Shown: positions 43,157 to 53,489 of the stretch, one piece after another
Layout of the letters: the number at the start of each line of letters is the position of its first letter
How positions within the stretch are numbered: position 1 is the first letter of the stretch
Assembly: GCA_947498705.1 (NCBI GenBank)
Contig: CANMLW010000010.1
Location: forward strand, 124,001 to 188,000
DNA from: an uncultured Aquimarina sp.
GTDB lineage: Bacteria > Bacteroidota > Bacteroidia > Flavobacteriales > Flavobacteriaceae
Length of the DNA: 64,000 nucleotides
Direction of reading: 5' to 3'
Position numbers and translations under genes: made by a program
Notes under the pieces: model-generated
The model's input: only the letters and a program-made list of their open reading frames with translations
The model's database searches: none
What the model was told of the DNA's origin: nothing

Positions 43157-46063
43157 TTAATTTCTAATGATTTTTTGACTAAACCTGTCCTGACCTATAC
43201 TTATAGTATAAATATAAATACCTGATCTTAAATGTGATAAATCTCTGGTATATGCCTTAGTTCCATTGTTATCTAATATAGATTCTGAACTAAGCAACTT
43301 ACCTGATAAATCATATAGTTTTACATTTACTAGTTCATTATTAACAGAAGTAATCTGATAGGTAATAATGTTTTCTACATACGTAGAAAAAGAAACACCG
43401 TTAGAAGATAATCCTCCTTTTTGTGCACAGTCAGAAACAACTTGCCATACATTATTAGTATCTGGAGTATTATTTTGAGTCCACCATTGTGCTCTATAAA
43501 TTTTTTGGTTATAGTACACTTGATCTCCTCCGTTATATGCAATTGCAGCTACCCATTCTGCAAATCCACAGAAATCATTTCCTGATCCATCACAGTTAGC
43601 ATCAAACCTCCATACAGAACTAGTTCCTGGCGTATCTCCTTGTGTCCACCATTCATTGATATATACTTTACCATTATAACTTACCTTAACTCCTTTAGTA
43701 GGATATATTTTGCTTGCATCCCATGCTTCTACTCCATTACAATCACCTCCAGTTACTTTTTCTTTTACTGTAAAGGTTACTGTAGTATCTGAAGACTCAT
43801 TTTCATTATCGGTTGCCATTACTTTAAAAGTAACTGATCCAAAAGCAGTTGGTGTCCAACTTGCTGTATATTGGTTTCCGTTCTGAGATGCAGTAACCGT
43901 AGTATTATTTACCATAAAAGTTACTGAACTCACAGCATTATCATCGGTTACAGTTGCACTTAGCGCTATAGCAGACAAAGATGTTTGTTCTACTGTAGCT
44001 CCATTTTGTGGCGTTACTCCACTAATTTCAGGTGGTGTATTTCCTCCTACCACTTTTTCTTTTACAGTAAATGTTACAGAACTATCTGATGATGCATTTT
44101 CATTATCTGTTGCTGTCACCTTAAAAGTAACAGCCCCAAAAGCAGTTGGTGTCCAATTTGCAGTATATTGATTTCCATTTTTAGAAGCTGTAACAGCAGT
44201 ATTATTAACCATAAAAGTTACTGTACTTACTTCTTTATCATCGGTAACAGTAGCATTTAAGGCTATGGCAGACAACGATGTTTGTTCTATTGTACTCCCG
44301 TTTTGAGGGGCTATACTGCTAATTACAGGTGGTGTATTTACCACAACTGTCTTTTCTCTAACTGTAAACTTAATTGTTTTTTGAGAAGTCGCTCCTTTAT
44401 TATCTGCAGCAGATGCAACGATGGTATATTCTCCAAATGCCGAAGGAGTAAAGCTCGCAGTATAAGTACTACCATTATTGGTAGCATTAATAGTTGTATT
44501 ATTATGTTTAAAAGAAAATGACTGAATAGATCCATCAGCATCTATTGCAGTTGCCTGCAGAGTGACAGCAGAAAGTGTTTCTTGCTCTATTACTTGATTA
44601 TTTGATGGGGAAGTCCACGTTACAACTGGCGCAGTATTAATTGGAGTTGTATTTCCTGCTGCCTCGTTAATAGCTTTTAATATACTCGCTGGGTTGTTAT
44701 AATTGGTATCTTGAGTCAGCTCCCAAACAATAACTCCTTGGTGTCCATTATCTCTAGAATAATTTAGTTTTGCTCCTGCTTGTTTAGGAGTATCATAATA
44801 TAATTTTTTTCCGTCTTCACCTATATATCCATTTAATTGTCTAGAATCAAGAGGATCATAACTAGTAGCCGCATTTGGGTATTCTTCTATAATCTTTCTA
44901 TAAGGTACAAATTCGAAACCATTTCCGTTATTAGGCTTTCTTTTGGCAAAGTTATATCCATATACAGGTACTCCAAAAGTCAATTTGGACTTAGGAACGT
45001 TAAAACCTCCATCGTGATTCCATTCTGGAGTAGCAATTCCCATCCAATATTCTAAAGCATCCTGTACCGAGTAAATTGGACTATTAGCCGATTGCCCTGG
45101 ATACGTATTTAAAGGTGTTTTATATAAAGATGAGTGTGGTCCTGTTGGAGACTGGTTCCATGATCCTGTAAAATCATAAGACATAAGTCCAATCCAATCC
45201 CAGTATAGTGCAATACCATCATCATAATTATTACCAAACCAAGAGGTACCGAATACTGCTCCCGATAATAATTTGTCTGGCATTTTTTCTTTTAATTTTT
45301 TACTTAAAAGCTTTAAACCAACAGCAGCTGGGTGAGGTCCTACATCCTGTCCACCCCATTTATCACCACGAACACGACCTGCTTGTTCTGTAGTTCCTTC
45401 GATTGCTGGGTCGGCCCACCAACATTCCATATCCAAATCGACACCATCTAAATTGTTTGTCTGAACATAATTTGTAATCAATGTTGCTATTTCATCTAGC
45501 TTAGCATCATTATTATGATACTTTGTCATTAACCATAAAAATGCATAATCTATAGCTCCACCAAGAGCTACAGAAACTTTTACATTTTTGGCTTTTGCCT
45601 TTTGTAACACTCCTAAATCATTCATAATAGAATCCACATCTCTACGAGTTGTTTCATCAAAATCTATCGATGCAAAATTAGCACTGTTATAGTTGTTATT
45701 ATTTTGCTTAAACTGTAGAAAAGCAATATTTAAGTTGGTTACTATTTCTGGATTAAAATTATTCTTGATATCATAATCTTTTACCCAAGTTGGTAAGTAA
45801 CCTATAATTCTTTGATTTCCGGTATAATTACCGCCTAATCCTCCATCTCCGCAAGCAGAAACTAACTCCCATCCATCTGAAGGAGGAGGGGTATTGGTGT
45901 TATACTTACATCTATAGTTTCGGCTATTTACTGATACTTCTTCCCCTTTATCATAAGGTATTTGACTTTGATCCCAAGGACCAAAACAGTCAGGAAAGGT
46001 ATACTGTGCCTGCATCATGAACGTACAGAATAGCATCACTAAAAAAGCATATAAATTTCTCAT
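43157..46063 (-). CDS. GH18 chitinase with three Ig-like repeats and CBMs, T9SS secreted
   Basis: A 968-residue secreted chitinase. Signal peptide to 20; short N-terminal CBM5/12-like module (22-72, GPWDQSQIPYDKGEEVSVNSRNYRC); GH18 about 84-475 with DGVDLDME at 206-213 (Glu213), LMSYDFTGSW, and GVIVWELTQD. Three Ig-like repeats follow at about 478-780 (PQNGSTIEQTSLSAIAL). Two CBM5/12 modules (WWTQGDTPGTS, WWTQNNTPDTN) and a T9SS domain end the protein. It is 81 nt downstream of the GH19 gene on the same strand, with no strong terminator between them, so they may be co-transcribed. Confidence 0.95.
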   Translation of the reverse strand: MRNLYAFLVMLFCTFMMQAQYTFPDCFGPWDQSQIPYDKGEEVSVNSRNYRCKYNTNTPPPSDGWELVSACGDGGLGGNYTGNQRIIGYLPTWVKDYDIKNNFNPEIVTNLNIAFLQFKQNNNNYNSANFASIDFDETTRRDVDSIMNDLGVLQKAKAKNVKVSVALGGAIDYAFLWLMTKYHNNDAKLDEIATLITNYVQTNNLDGVDLDMECWWADPAIEGTTEQAGRVRGDKWGGQDVGPHPAAVGLKLLSKKLKEKMPDKLLSGAVFGTSWFGNNYDDGIALYWDWIGLMSYDFTGSWNQSPTGPHSSLYKTPLNTYPGQSANSPIYSVQDALEYWMGIATPEWNHDGGFNVPKSKLTFGVPVYGYNFAKRKPNNGNGFEFVPYRKIIEEYPNAATSYDPLDSRQLNGYIGEDGKKLYYDTPKQAGAKLNYSRDNGHQGVIVWELTQDTNYNNPASILKAINEAAGNTTPINTAPVVTWTSPSNNQVIEQETLSAVTLQATAIDADGSIQSFSFKHNNTTINATNNGSTYTASFTPSAFGEYTIVASAADNKGATSQKTIKFTVREKTVVVNTPPVISSIAPQNGSTIEQTSLSAIALNATVTDDKEVSTVTFMVNNTAVTASKNGNQYTANWTPTAFGAVTFKVTATDNENASSDSSVTFTVKEKVVGGNTPPEISGVTPQNGATVEQTSLSAIALSATVTDDNAVSSVTFMVNNTTVTASQNGNQYTASWTPTAFGSVTFKVMATDNENESSDTTVTFTVKEKVTGGDCNGVEAWDASKIYPTKGVKVSYNGKVYINEWWTQGDTPGTSSVWRFDANCDGSGNDFCGFAEWVAAIAYNGGDQVYYNQKIYRAQWWTQNNTPDTNNVWQVVSDCAQKGGLSSNGVSFSTYVENIITYQITSVNNELVNVKLYDLSGKLLSSESILDNNGTKAYTRDLSHLRSGIYIYTISIGQDRFSQKIIRN

Positions 46064-46144
46064 GGTTTGTGTATATTACGTGTTTTAATTTTAGTTTTTT
46101 ATCATCTCACCTATTTTGATGAGGTGATAATTGAGTATTTAGAG

Positions 46145-49100
46145 TTATTGTTTTATTATTTTATCGATATATTGTTTTCTGTCAACTATAATTTTGAAGA
46201 TATATACTCCTTGTTTAAGGTTGGATATATCGTATCTTCTTAAAGAAGAATTCCCTTTTTGATTTCTTTTATAGGATTTAGAGCTCACCTGTTTACCAGC
46301 AAAATCATATAAAAACACTTGAATTTCTGAAGTTGTATTACTATGAATTTTAAAATTCACATAATTACGAGCCACTGTAGGAAATAGTGTATAAGCTTTT
46401 GTTGATTTACTACTTAGATCTGAAGTACAGTCTGAGACAAAATCCCATACATTAGAAGTCCCTGGTGTATTATTTTGTGTCCACCACTTGGCTTTGTATA
46501 TTTTTTGTTCATAATATACCTGATCTCCTCCATCATATGCGATTGCCGAAGCCCAAGGAGTAAATCCACAAAAATCTGTAGATACGTTTCCATCGCAATT
46601 TGATACAAATTTCCATACAGAACTGGTACCTGGAATATCACCTTGTGTCCACCATTCGTTTGCATATATTTTTCCGTTATAGCTTACCTTAGTTCCTTTG
46701 GTGGTATATATTTGATCTGCACTCCATCCATTAATACCATCACAATTTCCGCCTGTCACTTTTTCTTTTATAGTAAAGGTTACAGAAGTTTCTGAAGAAG
46801 CATTTTCATTATCGGTTGCCATTACTTTAAAAGTGACATCACCGAATGCTGTAGGAGTCCAATTAGCCGAATATTGATTTCCGTTTTTAGAAGTTGTAAC
46901 AGTAGTATTATTAACCGTAAAAGTTACATTATCTACACTTTTATCGTCTGTTACTATTGCTGATAACACAATAGCTGTTAAGTTTTCTTGTTCTATAGTA
47001 GCTGTATTTTGTGGATCAATACCACTAATAGTTGGTGGTGTATTTGTTACTATTACTTTTTCTTTTACTGTAAAGGTGACTGTAGTATCTGAAGACTCAT
47101 TTTCATTATCGGTCGCCATTACTTTAAAAGTAACAGATCCAAAAGCAGTTGGTGTCCAATTTGCTGTATATTGGTTTCCATTTTTAGAAGTAGAAATTGT
47201 ACTATTGTTCACCGTGAATGTTACCGAGTTTACCGCTTTATCATCTGTAACAATTGCTTTTAAAGTTATAGGTGTAAGGGTTGTTTGCTCGATAGTACTT
47301 GCATTTTGAGGATCGATATCACTTATAGATGGTGGTGTATTTACCACTACTGTTTTCTCTTTAACAATAAAAGTAATCGTTCTCTCTGTAGTAGCTCCTT
47401 TATCATCTGTTGCTGCGGCAATGAGCGAATACGTTCCAAATGAAGAAGGTGTGAAATTAGCAGTATATGTACTCCCGTTTGCTACAGCATTAATATTTTC
47501 ATTATTATGCTTAAACACAAAAGATTGAACGTTTCCATCTGTATCGGTAGCCCTGGCGCGAAGTGTTATTGCAGAAAGCTGTGTCTGTTCGATGGTTTGT
47601 CCTGCAGACGGAGCCTCCCAACTTACTGTTGGGGCAATATTAGAATCTGTACCACAATCTGCTACAAATGTCCATACTTCATCATTTCCAGGAATATTAC
47701 TACTATCTGCATACCATCTATTTTTATATACTTTATTATTGTATTTTACATAACTGTCTTTATCTCTATAAATGACTGTAGCACTCCATTCCTGAACCAA
47801 TCCGCAGTTAAGTACTCCTCCATCCCATATTAATACTGTAATAGTAGATGATGCTGTAGTCCCGTTTGCAAAAGATGCATTGGTAGTTAACTCATGCGTT
47901 CCATACCTGATAGGTGTCCAAGTAAACGATTCGCCAGTAAAATTCTGTCCCTCAATCGTTGTAGTAATACTTGATAATTCAGTATTTTTTTTGTCTACAG
48001 ACAAACTAACTTGTACGGCAGAAAACGTAGTTTGTTCTATTATTTGATTATTTCTTGGACTAGCAAAAGTAACCTTAGGTTTATTGGCACAAGGCTCATC
48101 TGTAAGATCCGTTGCATCTCCTCCATAAGGTGTCATATCTTTACATCCACAATCAGAAAGATCATGAACTCCATCCATATCGGTTCCTATACCATAAATA
48201 CCCGCAAATCTTTCATAATATCCTATTCGATCTACTACTTGTGGCTTTTCTGTTCCTGTACCACATTCTACTCCTCCATTAATAATATTTACCGTCATCC
48301 CCAAGCCTTGCAGTCTATTCTTTGCAAGATCTCGTTCTCTTGGAGTCCAATTACGAACCATAACATCATGAGCAGAAGGCTTAGGATATTGTGGTGTCAT
48401 CCAAAACCATATGGCTGTTTGAAATGCCAATGCTGCATCTTCTATAACCTTTTCGGGATTATCTAATAGTATTTTTTTATCTCCAAATATAAATTCGCTA
48501 GCTGGCCCATAATTATAATTATACGATAATTGCATAGGACCTCTTCCTTTATAAGATTTTCCTGGTGTTGGAGGGTAGTTTGGATCTGGAGAAGCATACA
48601 GCGATGTTGTTGGTTCTTCTCTGAAATGTAATCCCCAAGAAAATCTTCCTCCTGGTGCGGTTGCCCACCCTCCTGTTGTTTCATGCGAAATATTCGCAAA
48701 AAATGCAGCAATCTCTCTTTTTCTGGTTTCGAGGTCGCCTTCTTCTAAAAAAGAACCATAATCTACTACCTCTGAAACAATTTCTTTATCAGTATTTCTT
48801 GGCGCATCAAAATCTGCATCGGTACGAATTATTTTAGATACACCAGTAATTTCGTCTGTTCGAGTAACTCTATAAGCATTGGTACCACATCTTCTTTCGA
48901 AAGTTGCTGTTATTGTACTCATTCTATTTATCGCTTCTACAAAAGAAGTAAACGTATAAAAATCGTCTTTTGGATCTAACACCCATACGCCCCCGCCAGT
49001 ATCTTTTGCACCAAATCTATATGGAAATAAGGTATTCCACGTTTCTTCATTGATCAAATCGTTAACATTTAATCTAGCACTATCCTCTTCTATTTTTACA

Positions 49101-49255
49101 TAATTGGTTGTAGTACCGGGATCAGAAGCATCTTCAATATTGGTTTTTGAGAAAGAGGATTGAATTCCTAAAAGGAATAAGGTCATAAATAGATAACATG
49201 ACCTTTCTATAAAAAGCCAGGAGCCTTTTATGGCAGTGAGTTTGTGTAGCATCAT
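46145..49255 (-). CDS. GH19 chitinase with Ig-like repeats and CBMs, T9SS secreted
   Basis: A 1036-residue secreted enzyme. After the signal peptide (about 1-37), the GH19 catalytic domain spans about 65-360. The catalytic acid Glu192 is in FFANISHETTGGW and the base candidates are Glu213/Glu214 in HFREEP. The family motif YKGRGPMQLSYNYNYG and INGG are also present. Then come an Ig-like domain, a CBM (about 475-525), three further Ig-like repeats, two CBM5/12 modules and a T9SS tail. GH19 cleaves chitin with inversion, complementing the retaining GH18 enzymes. Repeats are closely similar to those of the 43157 gene. Confidence 0.95.
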   Translation of the reverse strand: MMLHKLTAIKGSWLFIERSCYLFMTLFLLGIQSSFSKTNIEDASDPGTTTNYVKIEEDSARLNVNDLINEETWNTLFPYRFGAKDTGGGVWVLDPKDDFYTFTSFVEAINRMSTITATFERRCGTNAYRVTRTDEITGVSKIIRTDADFDAPRNTDKEIVSEVVDYGSFLEEGDLETRKREIAAFFANISHETTGGWATAPGGRFSWGLHFREEPTTSLYASPDPNYPPTPGKSYKGRGPMQLSYNYNYGPASEFIFGDKKILLDNPEKVIEDAALAFQTAIWFWMTPQYPKPSAHDVMVRNWTPRERDLAKNRLQGLGMTVNIINGGVECGTGTEKPQVVDRIGYYERFAGIYGIGTDMDGVHDLSDCGCKDMTPYGGDATDLTDEPCANKPKVTFASPRNNQIIEQTTFSAVQVSLSVDKKNTELSSITTTIEGQNFTGESFTWTPIRYGTHELTTNASFANGTTASSTITVLIWDGGVLNCGLVQEWSATVIYRDKDSYVKYNNKVYKNRWYADSSNIPGNDEVWTFVADCGTDSNIAPTVSWEAPSAGQTIEQTQLSAITLRARATDTDGNVQSFVFKHNNENINAVANGSTYTANFTPSSFGTYSLIAAATDDKGATTERTITFIVKEKTVVVNTPPSISDIDPQNASTIEQTTLTPITLKAIVTDDKAVNSVTFTVNNSTISTSKNGNQYTANWTPTAFGSVTFKVMATDNENESSDTTVTFTVKEKVIVTNTPPTISGIDPQNTATIEQENLTAIVLSAIVTDDKSVDNVTFTVNNTTVTTSKNGNQYSANWTPTAFGDVTFKVMATDNENASSETSVTFTIKEKVTGGNCDGINGWSADQIYTTKGTKVSYNGKIYANEWWTQGDIPGTSSVWKFVSNCDGNVSTDFCGFTPWASAIAYDGGDQVYYEQKIYKAKWWTQNNTPGTSNVWDFVSDCTSDLSSKSTKAYTLFPTVARNYVNFKIHSNTTSEIQVFLYDFAGKQVSSKSYKRNQKGNSSLRRYDISNLKQGVYIFKIIVDRKQYIDKIIKQ

Positions 49256-49647
49256 TATTAATGATTTGAGTTATGCTTTTAGTTAAAAAACAGTCTAAAA
49301 TACTGTATTAACGTACATTTTAGAAAAAAAATATACGAATGACATAATTTAACACACAAAAACCATCATATTGGCTTCCAAACGAAAATTATTGTGTAGG
49401 AAATACTTCTCTTATCCTATCTCATTTTATCTATTCTTCTACATATTCTCATTAACTTATCGGTTAATTTTATCCTAACAACCCAATCTATAAACAGTAA
49501 ACTTTAGTCATAAATATTATCATAATTGTAATTACAAAAAATAAAAATACCCTAAACAAATATGTTTAGGGTATTTTCTGTTTTCATTGAATTCAACACT
49601 TTTTATTCAATGAAATTTAATAGTTATCATTTCTGTTTGAACATTTA
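49256..49647. other. Intergenic region between GH19 gene and sus operon
   Basis: This holds the sus operon terminator (49544-49577) and an 8-bp inverted repeat TCTAAAAT/ATTTTAGA (49294-49301/49317-49324) upstream of the GH19 start, a possible regulator site. No gene is seen. Confidence 0.45.
49544..49577 (-). terminator. Terminator of the sus operon
   Basis: AAAATACCCTAAACA (49544-49558) and TGTTTAGGGTATTTT (49563-49577) form a 15-bp stem. On the minus strand it is followed by TATTTTTTG. It separates the DUF4302 gene from the GH19 gene. Confidence 0.9.
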
Positions 49648-50997
49648 TTAGAACAACCACCCATATACTCTTTGAGAAGGAGTTTGTGCACTCGTAAAGG
49701 TTCCCGAAGTATTAGAAAAAGATGTGGATGAAGTTTGAAAAGAACCTTTGGTTTCAAAATAAAGCCCTTCTGTACTAGCACAAAAATCTAGTATCGGCTG
49801 AAATTGACCTTCTAGAAAAGTACCATTTGGATTCCCTGGTCCTACATATGTCAAAAACATTTTCTCTTCTCTTATTTCTTGCTCAAAAATGAATACAGCT
49901 CTAAAACTATCAGTACCATCAAAAACATCTATAAAAACCTGAATCTGATTACTAGCGTCTGGACTTAAAAAGATCACCAAAAGTTGAACAGTTAATCCAA
50001 ATCCAGAAAGATTATTATCCACATCTGCTACCATAGCGTCAAATCCAGCAGAGGTCAATACATTTACTCCTTCTGAAATACGATAAACAAAACCATCAAA
50101 ACCATTTCCTAAATCCAAATAATCATCGGTAATAAAAGCTGGTTCTTCATTAAATCCAATACTTGCTTCATGGTCTCCTACTTTCGATATAAAAACATTT
50201 TGGGTTGCATCATATATAAATATCTCATAAGTAACCCCATCTAGTTCTATTGGTGGATTAGCTATTAATCCTTCTGGAGTATATGCTATTCCAAAATTAA
50301 TTTCGGACACTTCACCATCTACAGTCTGATTTCTTGGGCCTGCAAAATAACGTAAACCATCATAATTTAAATTATAATTCTGTTGTCCCGAAGGGGTTTT
50401 TACGATAAACTGCTGAAAAACTGAAGTTGTTGCTGTTGGAACTAAGTTTTGTCTCATCGCCAATGATTCATCTACCTGCATCCAATCATCTTGATTAGTA
50501 ACAGGCTCAAAAACCAAAATAGCATCATGTCTGGGTTCTTTAAAGGTTATTTTTCCATTTTCATTACTGATGTATTGAAAATTAGAGTTTCCTTCATACC
50601 CAGTCCCAATTAGTCCAGGGATATTACTATCAGAAAGTTTATGAATTTGGTTACGTGTAGAAAATATAAGCTCTACGGCACTCCCTAAATCAACTTCATA
50701 CGAACCTGTTGTAACTCCAGTTTCTGAATCAACATCAGATCTCATTTCTACAGTTCCGTCTGAATTAAACTTCATAAAAAATGTAAAACCACCATACTTT
50801 GTGTTATTCGGAAAATATACCGTCTTAAACCCTTCTGGTGATCCCAATAACAATTCTCTTAATTCAGAAATTCTTGAGTCGATTCTCTTACTTGGAGTTT
50901 CATCAAAAATAGTTTCATCATCGTCATTAGTACATGATACTACCATAAGTATCAAAAACAAGTAAAATGATATTTTTGTTAATATATTGATATTCAT
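49648..50997 (-). CDS. DUF4302 lipoprotein
   Basis: A 449-residue lipoprotein with lipobox Cys22 (MVVSCTNDDDE), the acidic tail after the Cys being typical of surface-exposed lipoproteins. The body matches DUF4302: SRISELRELLLGSPEGFKTVYFPNNTKYGGFTFFMKFNSDGTVEM, GSYEVD, and a long beta-rich C-terminus. DUF4302 proteins occur in SusC/SusD operons together with the zinc metallohydrolase lipoprotein found here. It is probably an accessory binding subunit. The gene starts 12 nt after the metallohydrolase stop and is last in the operon. Confidence 0.88.
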   Translation of the reverse strand: MNINILTKISFYLFLILMVVSCTNDDDETIFDETPSKRIDSRISELRELLLGSPEGFKTVYFPNNTKYGGFTFFMKFNSDGTVEMRSDVDSETGVTTGSYEVDLGSAVELIFSTRNQIHKLSDSNIPGLIGTGYEGNSNFQYISNENGKITFKEPRHDAILVFEPVTNQDDWMQVDESLAMRQNLVPTATTSVFQQFIVKTPSGQQNYNLNYDGLRYFAGPRNQTVDGEVSEINFGIAYTPEGLIANPPIELDGVTYEIFIYDATQNVFISKVGDHEASIGFNEEPAFITDDYLDLGNGFDGFVYRISEGVNVLTSAGFDAMVADVDNNLSGFGLTVQLLVIFLSPDASNQIQVFIDVFDGTDSFRAVFIFEQEIREEKMFLTYVGPGNPNGTFLEGQFQPILDFCASTEGLYFETKGSFQTSSTSFSNTSGTFTSAQTPSQRVYGWLF

Positions 50998-51009
50998 AAT
51001 ATTTTAGTA

Positions 51010-51861
51010 TTAGTTAACAATGTCTAATGTGTTCTGATTTACTATTTCCTGAAGTTCATATAGATCAATTCCAAATTCGGTACTAAAATAACTTACCACT
51101 ATTTGTTCTTTTTGTCTTATAGTCTCCTGAGCTTCAGTACTGGTTATCCCATTCACAATAGCGTCAAATTCTGCTTTAGAATTGGTTAGCATAGTTGCAA
51201 TCATCTCTGCAAAATCTTCAGATTCACTACTAGAGGCATAATCTGTTATATAACCTAGTTCTCTAGCTTGCGCAACAGACCTATTAAACCATTGTGCTGT
51301 ATAATTTTCTGGATTAATTTCACCATAAGCAGGATCATAAGGCTTTGTTTGATTTAAAATGTGTGCATATTCATGCTGAATCGTTTGAAAATACCTTTTA
51401 GTTAATGTCAGATCTGTAAGATCTAACTGATCTACATTAAAAAGAGTTATTTTGGTTCCTGCTTCTGCGAGCCCAAGTGTTATTGTACCAGATGGATTAA
51501 AATTAAAACCTCCTACCAATGTAAATTGTCTGGGTGCAATTGTTTTAATAAAATCTTCACCACCCAATTGTGTATAGGGTTCTACCCAAACAGCAAGCAC
51601 TACCTCTAATAAAGGTTTTACATTCTCTTCTGTTGGAGGATACAAATACCTATTTAGATCAACCTCATTTTCATCCCATTTATACTGTATCTCTATATTA
51701 TAAGGTTCTACAAAGTTTTTTCTTAGCCAAACATCTAACTCTGATAATTGAGGTGTATCTGTATTGATTTGGCTTGGACCAACACCTTCATCACTATTAC
51801 ATGATAGTACCACTATCAAAAAACAGCTAAGTATGGTAATTAAATAATTTATTTTTTTCAT
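51010..51861 (-). CDS. Substrate-import-associated zinc metallohydrolase lipoprotein
   Basis: A 283-residue lipoprotein with lipobox Cys21 (VVLSCNSDEG). The zinc motif HEYAH is at 163-167 (FQTIQHEYAHILNQTKPYDPAYGEI), with a downstream acidic helix DFAEMIATML that could supply the third ligand. This is the TIGR04549-type protein found with SusC/SusD pairs. Metallopeptidase-like, it could trim peptides or modify cargo at the cell surface; the substrate is unproven. It is 111 nt downstream of the SusD-like gene. Confidence 0.9.
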   Translation of the reverse strand: MKKINYLITILSCFLIVVLSCNSDEGVGPSQINTDTPQLSELDVWLRKNFVEPYNIEIQYKWDENEVDLNRYLYPPTEENVKPLLEVVLAVWVEPYTQLGGEDFIKTIAPRQFTLVGGFNFNPSGTITLGLAEAGTKITLFNVDQLDLTDLTLTKRYFQTIQHEYAHILNQTKPYDPAYGEINPENYTAQWFNRSVAQARELGYITDYASSSESEDFAEMIATMLTNSKAEFDAIVNGITSTEAQETIRQKEQIVVSYFSTEFGIDLYELQEIVNQNTLDIVN

Positions 51862-51972
51862 GTGTATATACTATTGTTTTAGACATTACATAGAAATCAC
51901 TCACAAATGATTTGAGTGTACATCAAACAACTATAACAGTTTGTTTCATTGTAACATCTTTTAGTTATGTAA

Positions 51973-53478
51973 TTATCTGGCATTTGGTTGTAATCCAAAA
52001 GAAATAGCATCTGGCGGCAATTGCAACTGTTTTCTATTATCTTCTTTCTCTAATACCATTTTATTACCTACAAAGTCTTCATGTGTAACTTCTAGGTTAA
52101 ACCTTCTAATATCAAACCAACGTAATCCTTCATTGTAGAATTCTCTTTTTCTAAATTCTGTTACACAATGTATTAAAGGTAACTGGTCTGCACTTATTTC
52201 ATAAAAAGGAGTATATATTCCTGAATCTACTTGGTAAAATGTAGTAATATCTGTCAAGGTACGAACATCTCTACTTGCATCATATTCCTGTGTTTTTACA
52301 GATAAAAAAGAATTGATATCTTCCATTGCTTTATCGGTTTGATTAAGCATTACATATGCCTCTGCTCTATTGAGCAACACTTCATCTGTAGAAAACAACA
52401 CATAAGTTACAAAAGCAAATCCAATATTTGCAGTGGCATTAGTAACTCTAAAATATTCATCATGCTTGGGTAGATTGAGTACCAAATCGTTTCCAAAAAC
52501 TCTATAGCCCCAACTTCCTACACTAGTATTTGGGAGTGTTGGAATTGGATTAGAATTTGCAGTAAAAAGCTCATTACTTATATCAGATGTTAACTGATAT
52601 CTAGCAGATGCATAAAACCTACCAAACAATGAGTTTCCTGATACCAATAATAAGTTTGCAGGATCATCTGTAGAGGTATGTCTAGCTAGATTTTCATCAT
52701 AAGTCAACGTTTGATAAAACCCTGTATAATCTCTAAGTAAAGTAGCAGGATCAGCATCCAATACTTCAGAACTATAATCAATTACCTTTTGCCACTCACC
52801 TTTAAAGGTATAAAACCTTGAAGCAAATGCATTGGCTGCTTTTACATTAAAATGAAACTTAGGAACATTGTATTCATTCGTTATTAAGGGTAATCCCTCT
52901 AAAAGATCAGTCTCTATTCTATCATACACCTCTTTCACCGTATTTCTTTTATACTCCTTAATTACTACATTTTCTGGTTCATCTACGTAGGGAATCCCAA
53001 GATCAGATCCGGCAGTAGCAGGGTCATAGGTCTTTGCCCAAATATTTACAAGCATAAAATGCGCATAGGCTCTGGCCAACAGGGCTTCTCCTTTTAGATG
53101 ACTAAACTCACTACCTCCTCCCAACTCTTCGATCGCTTGTAATGCATGATTTGCCTGAGCAATTGCTTCATATGTTTCGTTCCAGTAATTTACAGGAAAA
53201 TCTGCATTGGTATCATCTACATCTCTCCAGAAAAACATTTCTGTATTGTATCTGTTCTCTGATGCAGAACCACCTTTATCTCCCGCATTATCGGTTCTGG
53301 GCTCTATAAATGGAGCGTATCCAGCCTCTGGATAAGCTTTTGTTATTAATTCTCCTATTTTTTCTGCATTATCAATTTGTGTTCTATCATCTGGGACTTC
53401 ATCCAAAAAGTTATCACAAGAAAATAGCAGAGTGCTTATTACTAATAAGCTTAGTATGTTCTTTTTTATACTATTCAT
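51973..53478 (-). CDS. SusD/RagB family substrate-binding lipoprotein
   Basis: A 501-residue outer-membrane lipoprotein with lipobox Cys21 (STLLFSCDNFLDEVPDDRTQ). The SusD helical TPR fold is visible: NYWNETYEAIAQANHALQAIEEL, KGEALLARAYAHFMLVNIWAKTYDP, and the C-terminal RKREFYNEGLRWFDIRRFNLEV. It sits as a lid on the SusC channel and captures ligand. It is encoded 11 nt after the SusC stop, so the two are translationally linked. The ligand cannot be read from the sequence. Confidence 0.95.
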   Translation of the reverse strand: MNSIKKNILSLLVISTLLFSCDNFLDEVPDDRTQIDNAEKIGELITKAYPEAGYAPFIEPRTDNAGDKGGSASENRYNTEMFFWRDVDDTNADFPVNYWNETYEAIAQANHALQAIEELGGGSEFSHLKGEALLARAYAHFMLVNIWAKTYDPATAGSDLGIPYVDEPENVVIKEYKRNTVKEVYDRIETDLLEGLPLITNEYNVPKFHFNVKAANAFASRFYTFKGEWQKVIDYSSEVLDADPATLLRDYTGFYQTLTYDENLARHTSTDDPANLLLVSGNSLFGRFYASARYQLTSDISNELFTANSNPIPTLPNTSVGSWGYRVFGNDLVLNLPKHDEYFRVTNATANIGFAFVTYVLFSTDEVLLNRAEAYVMLNQTDKAMEDINSFLSVKTQEYDASRDVRTLTDITTFYQVDSGIYTPFYEISADQLPLIHCVTEFRKREFYNEGLRWFDIRRFNLEVTHEDFVGNKMVLEKEDNRKQLQLPPDAISFGLQPNAR

Positions 53479-53489
53479 AATCTTATTTT

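Noticed and set aside
46082..46140. Terminator between the GH19 and GH18 genes
   Set aside because: TATCATCTCACC pairs with GATGAGGTGATA with one mismatch, but the minus-strand 3' side is A-rich, not T-rich, so it is not a standard intrinsic terminator.
48011..48466. 151-codon plus-strand ORF
   Set aside because: It lies opposite the GH19 chitinase, has a low-complexity Ser/Ile/Tyr composition and no homology that I recognise; it is a shadow of the real gene.
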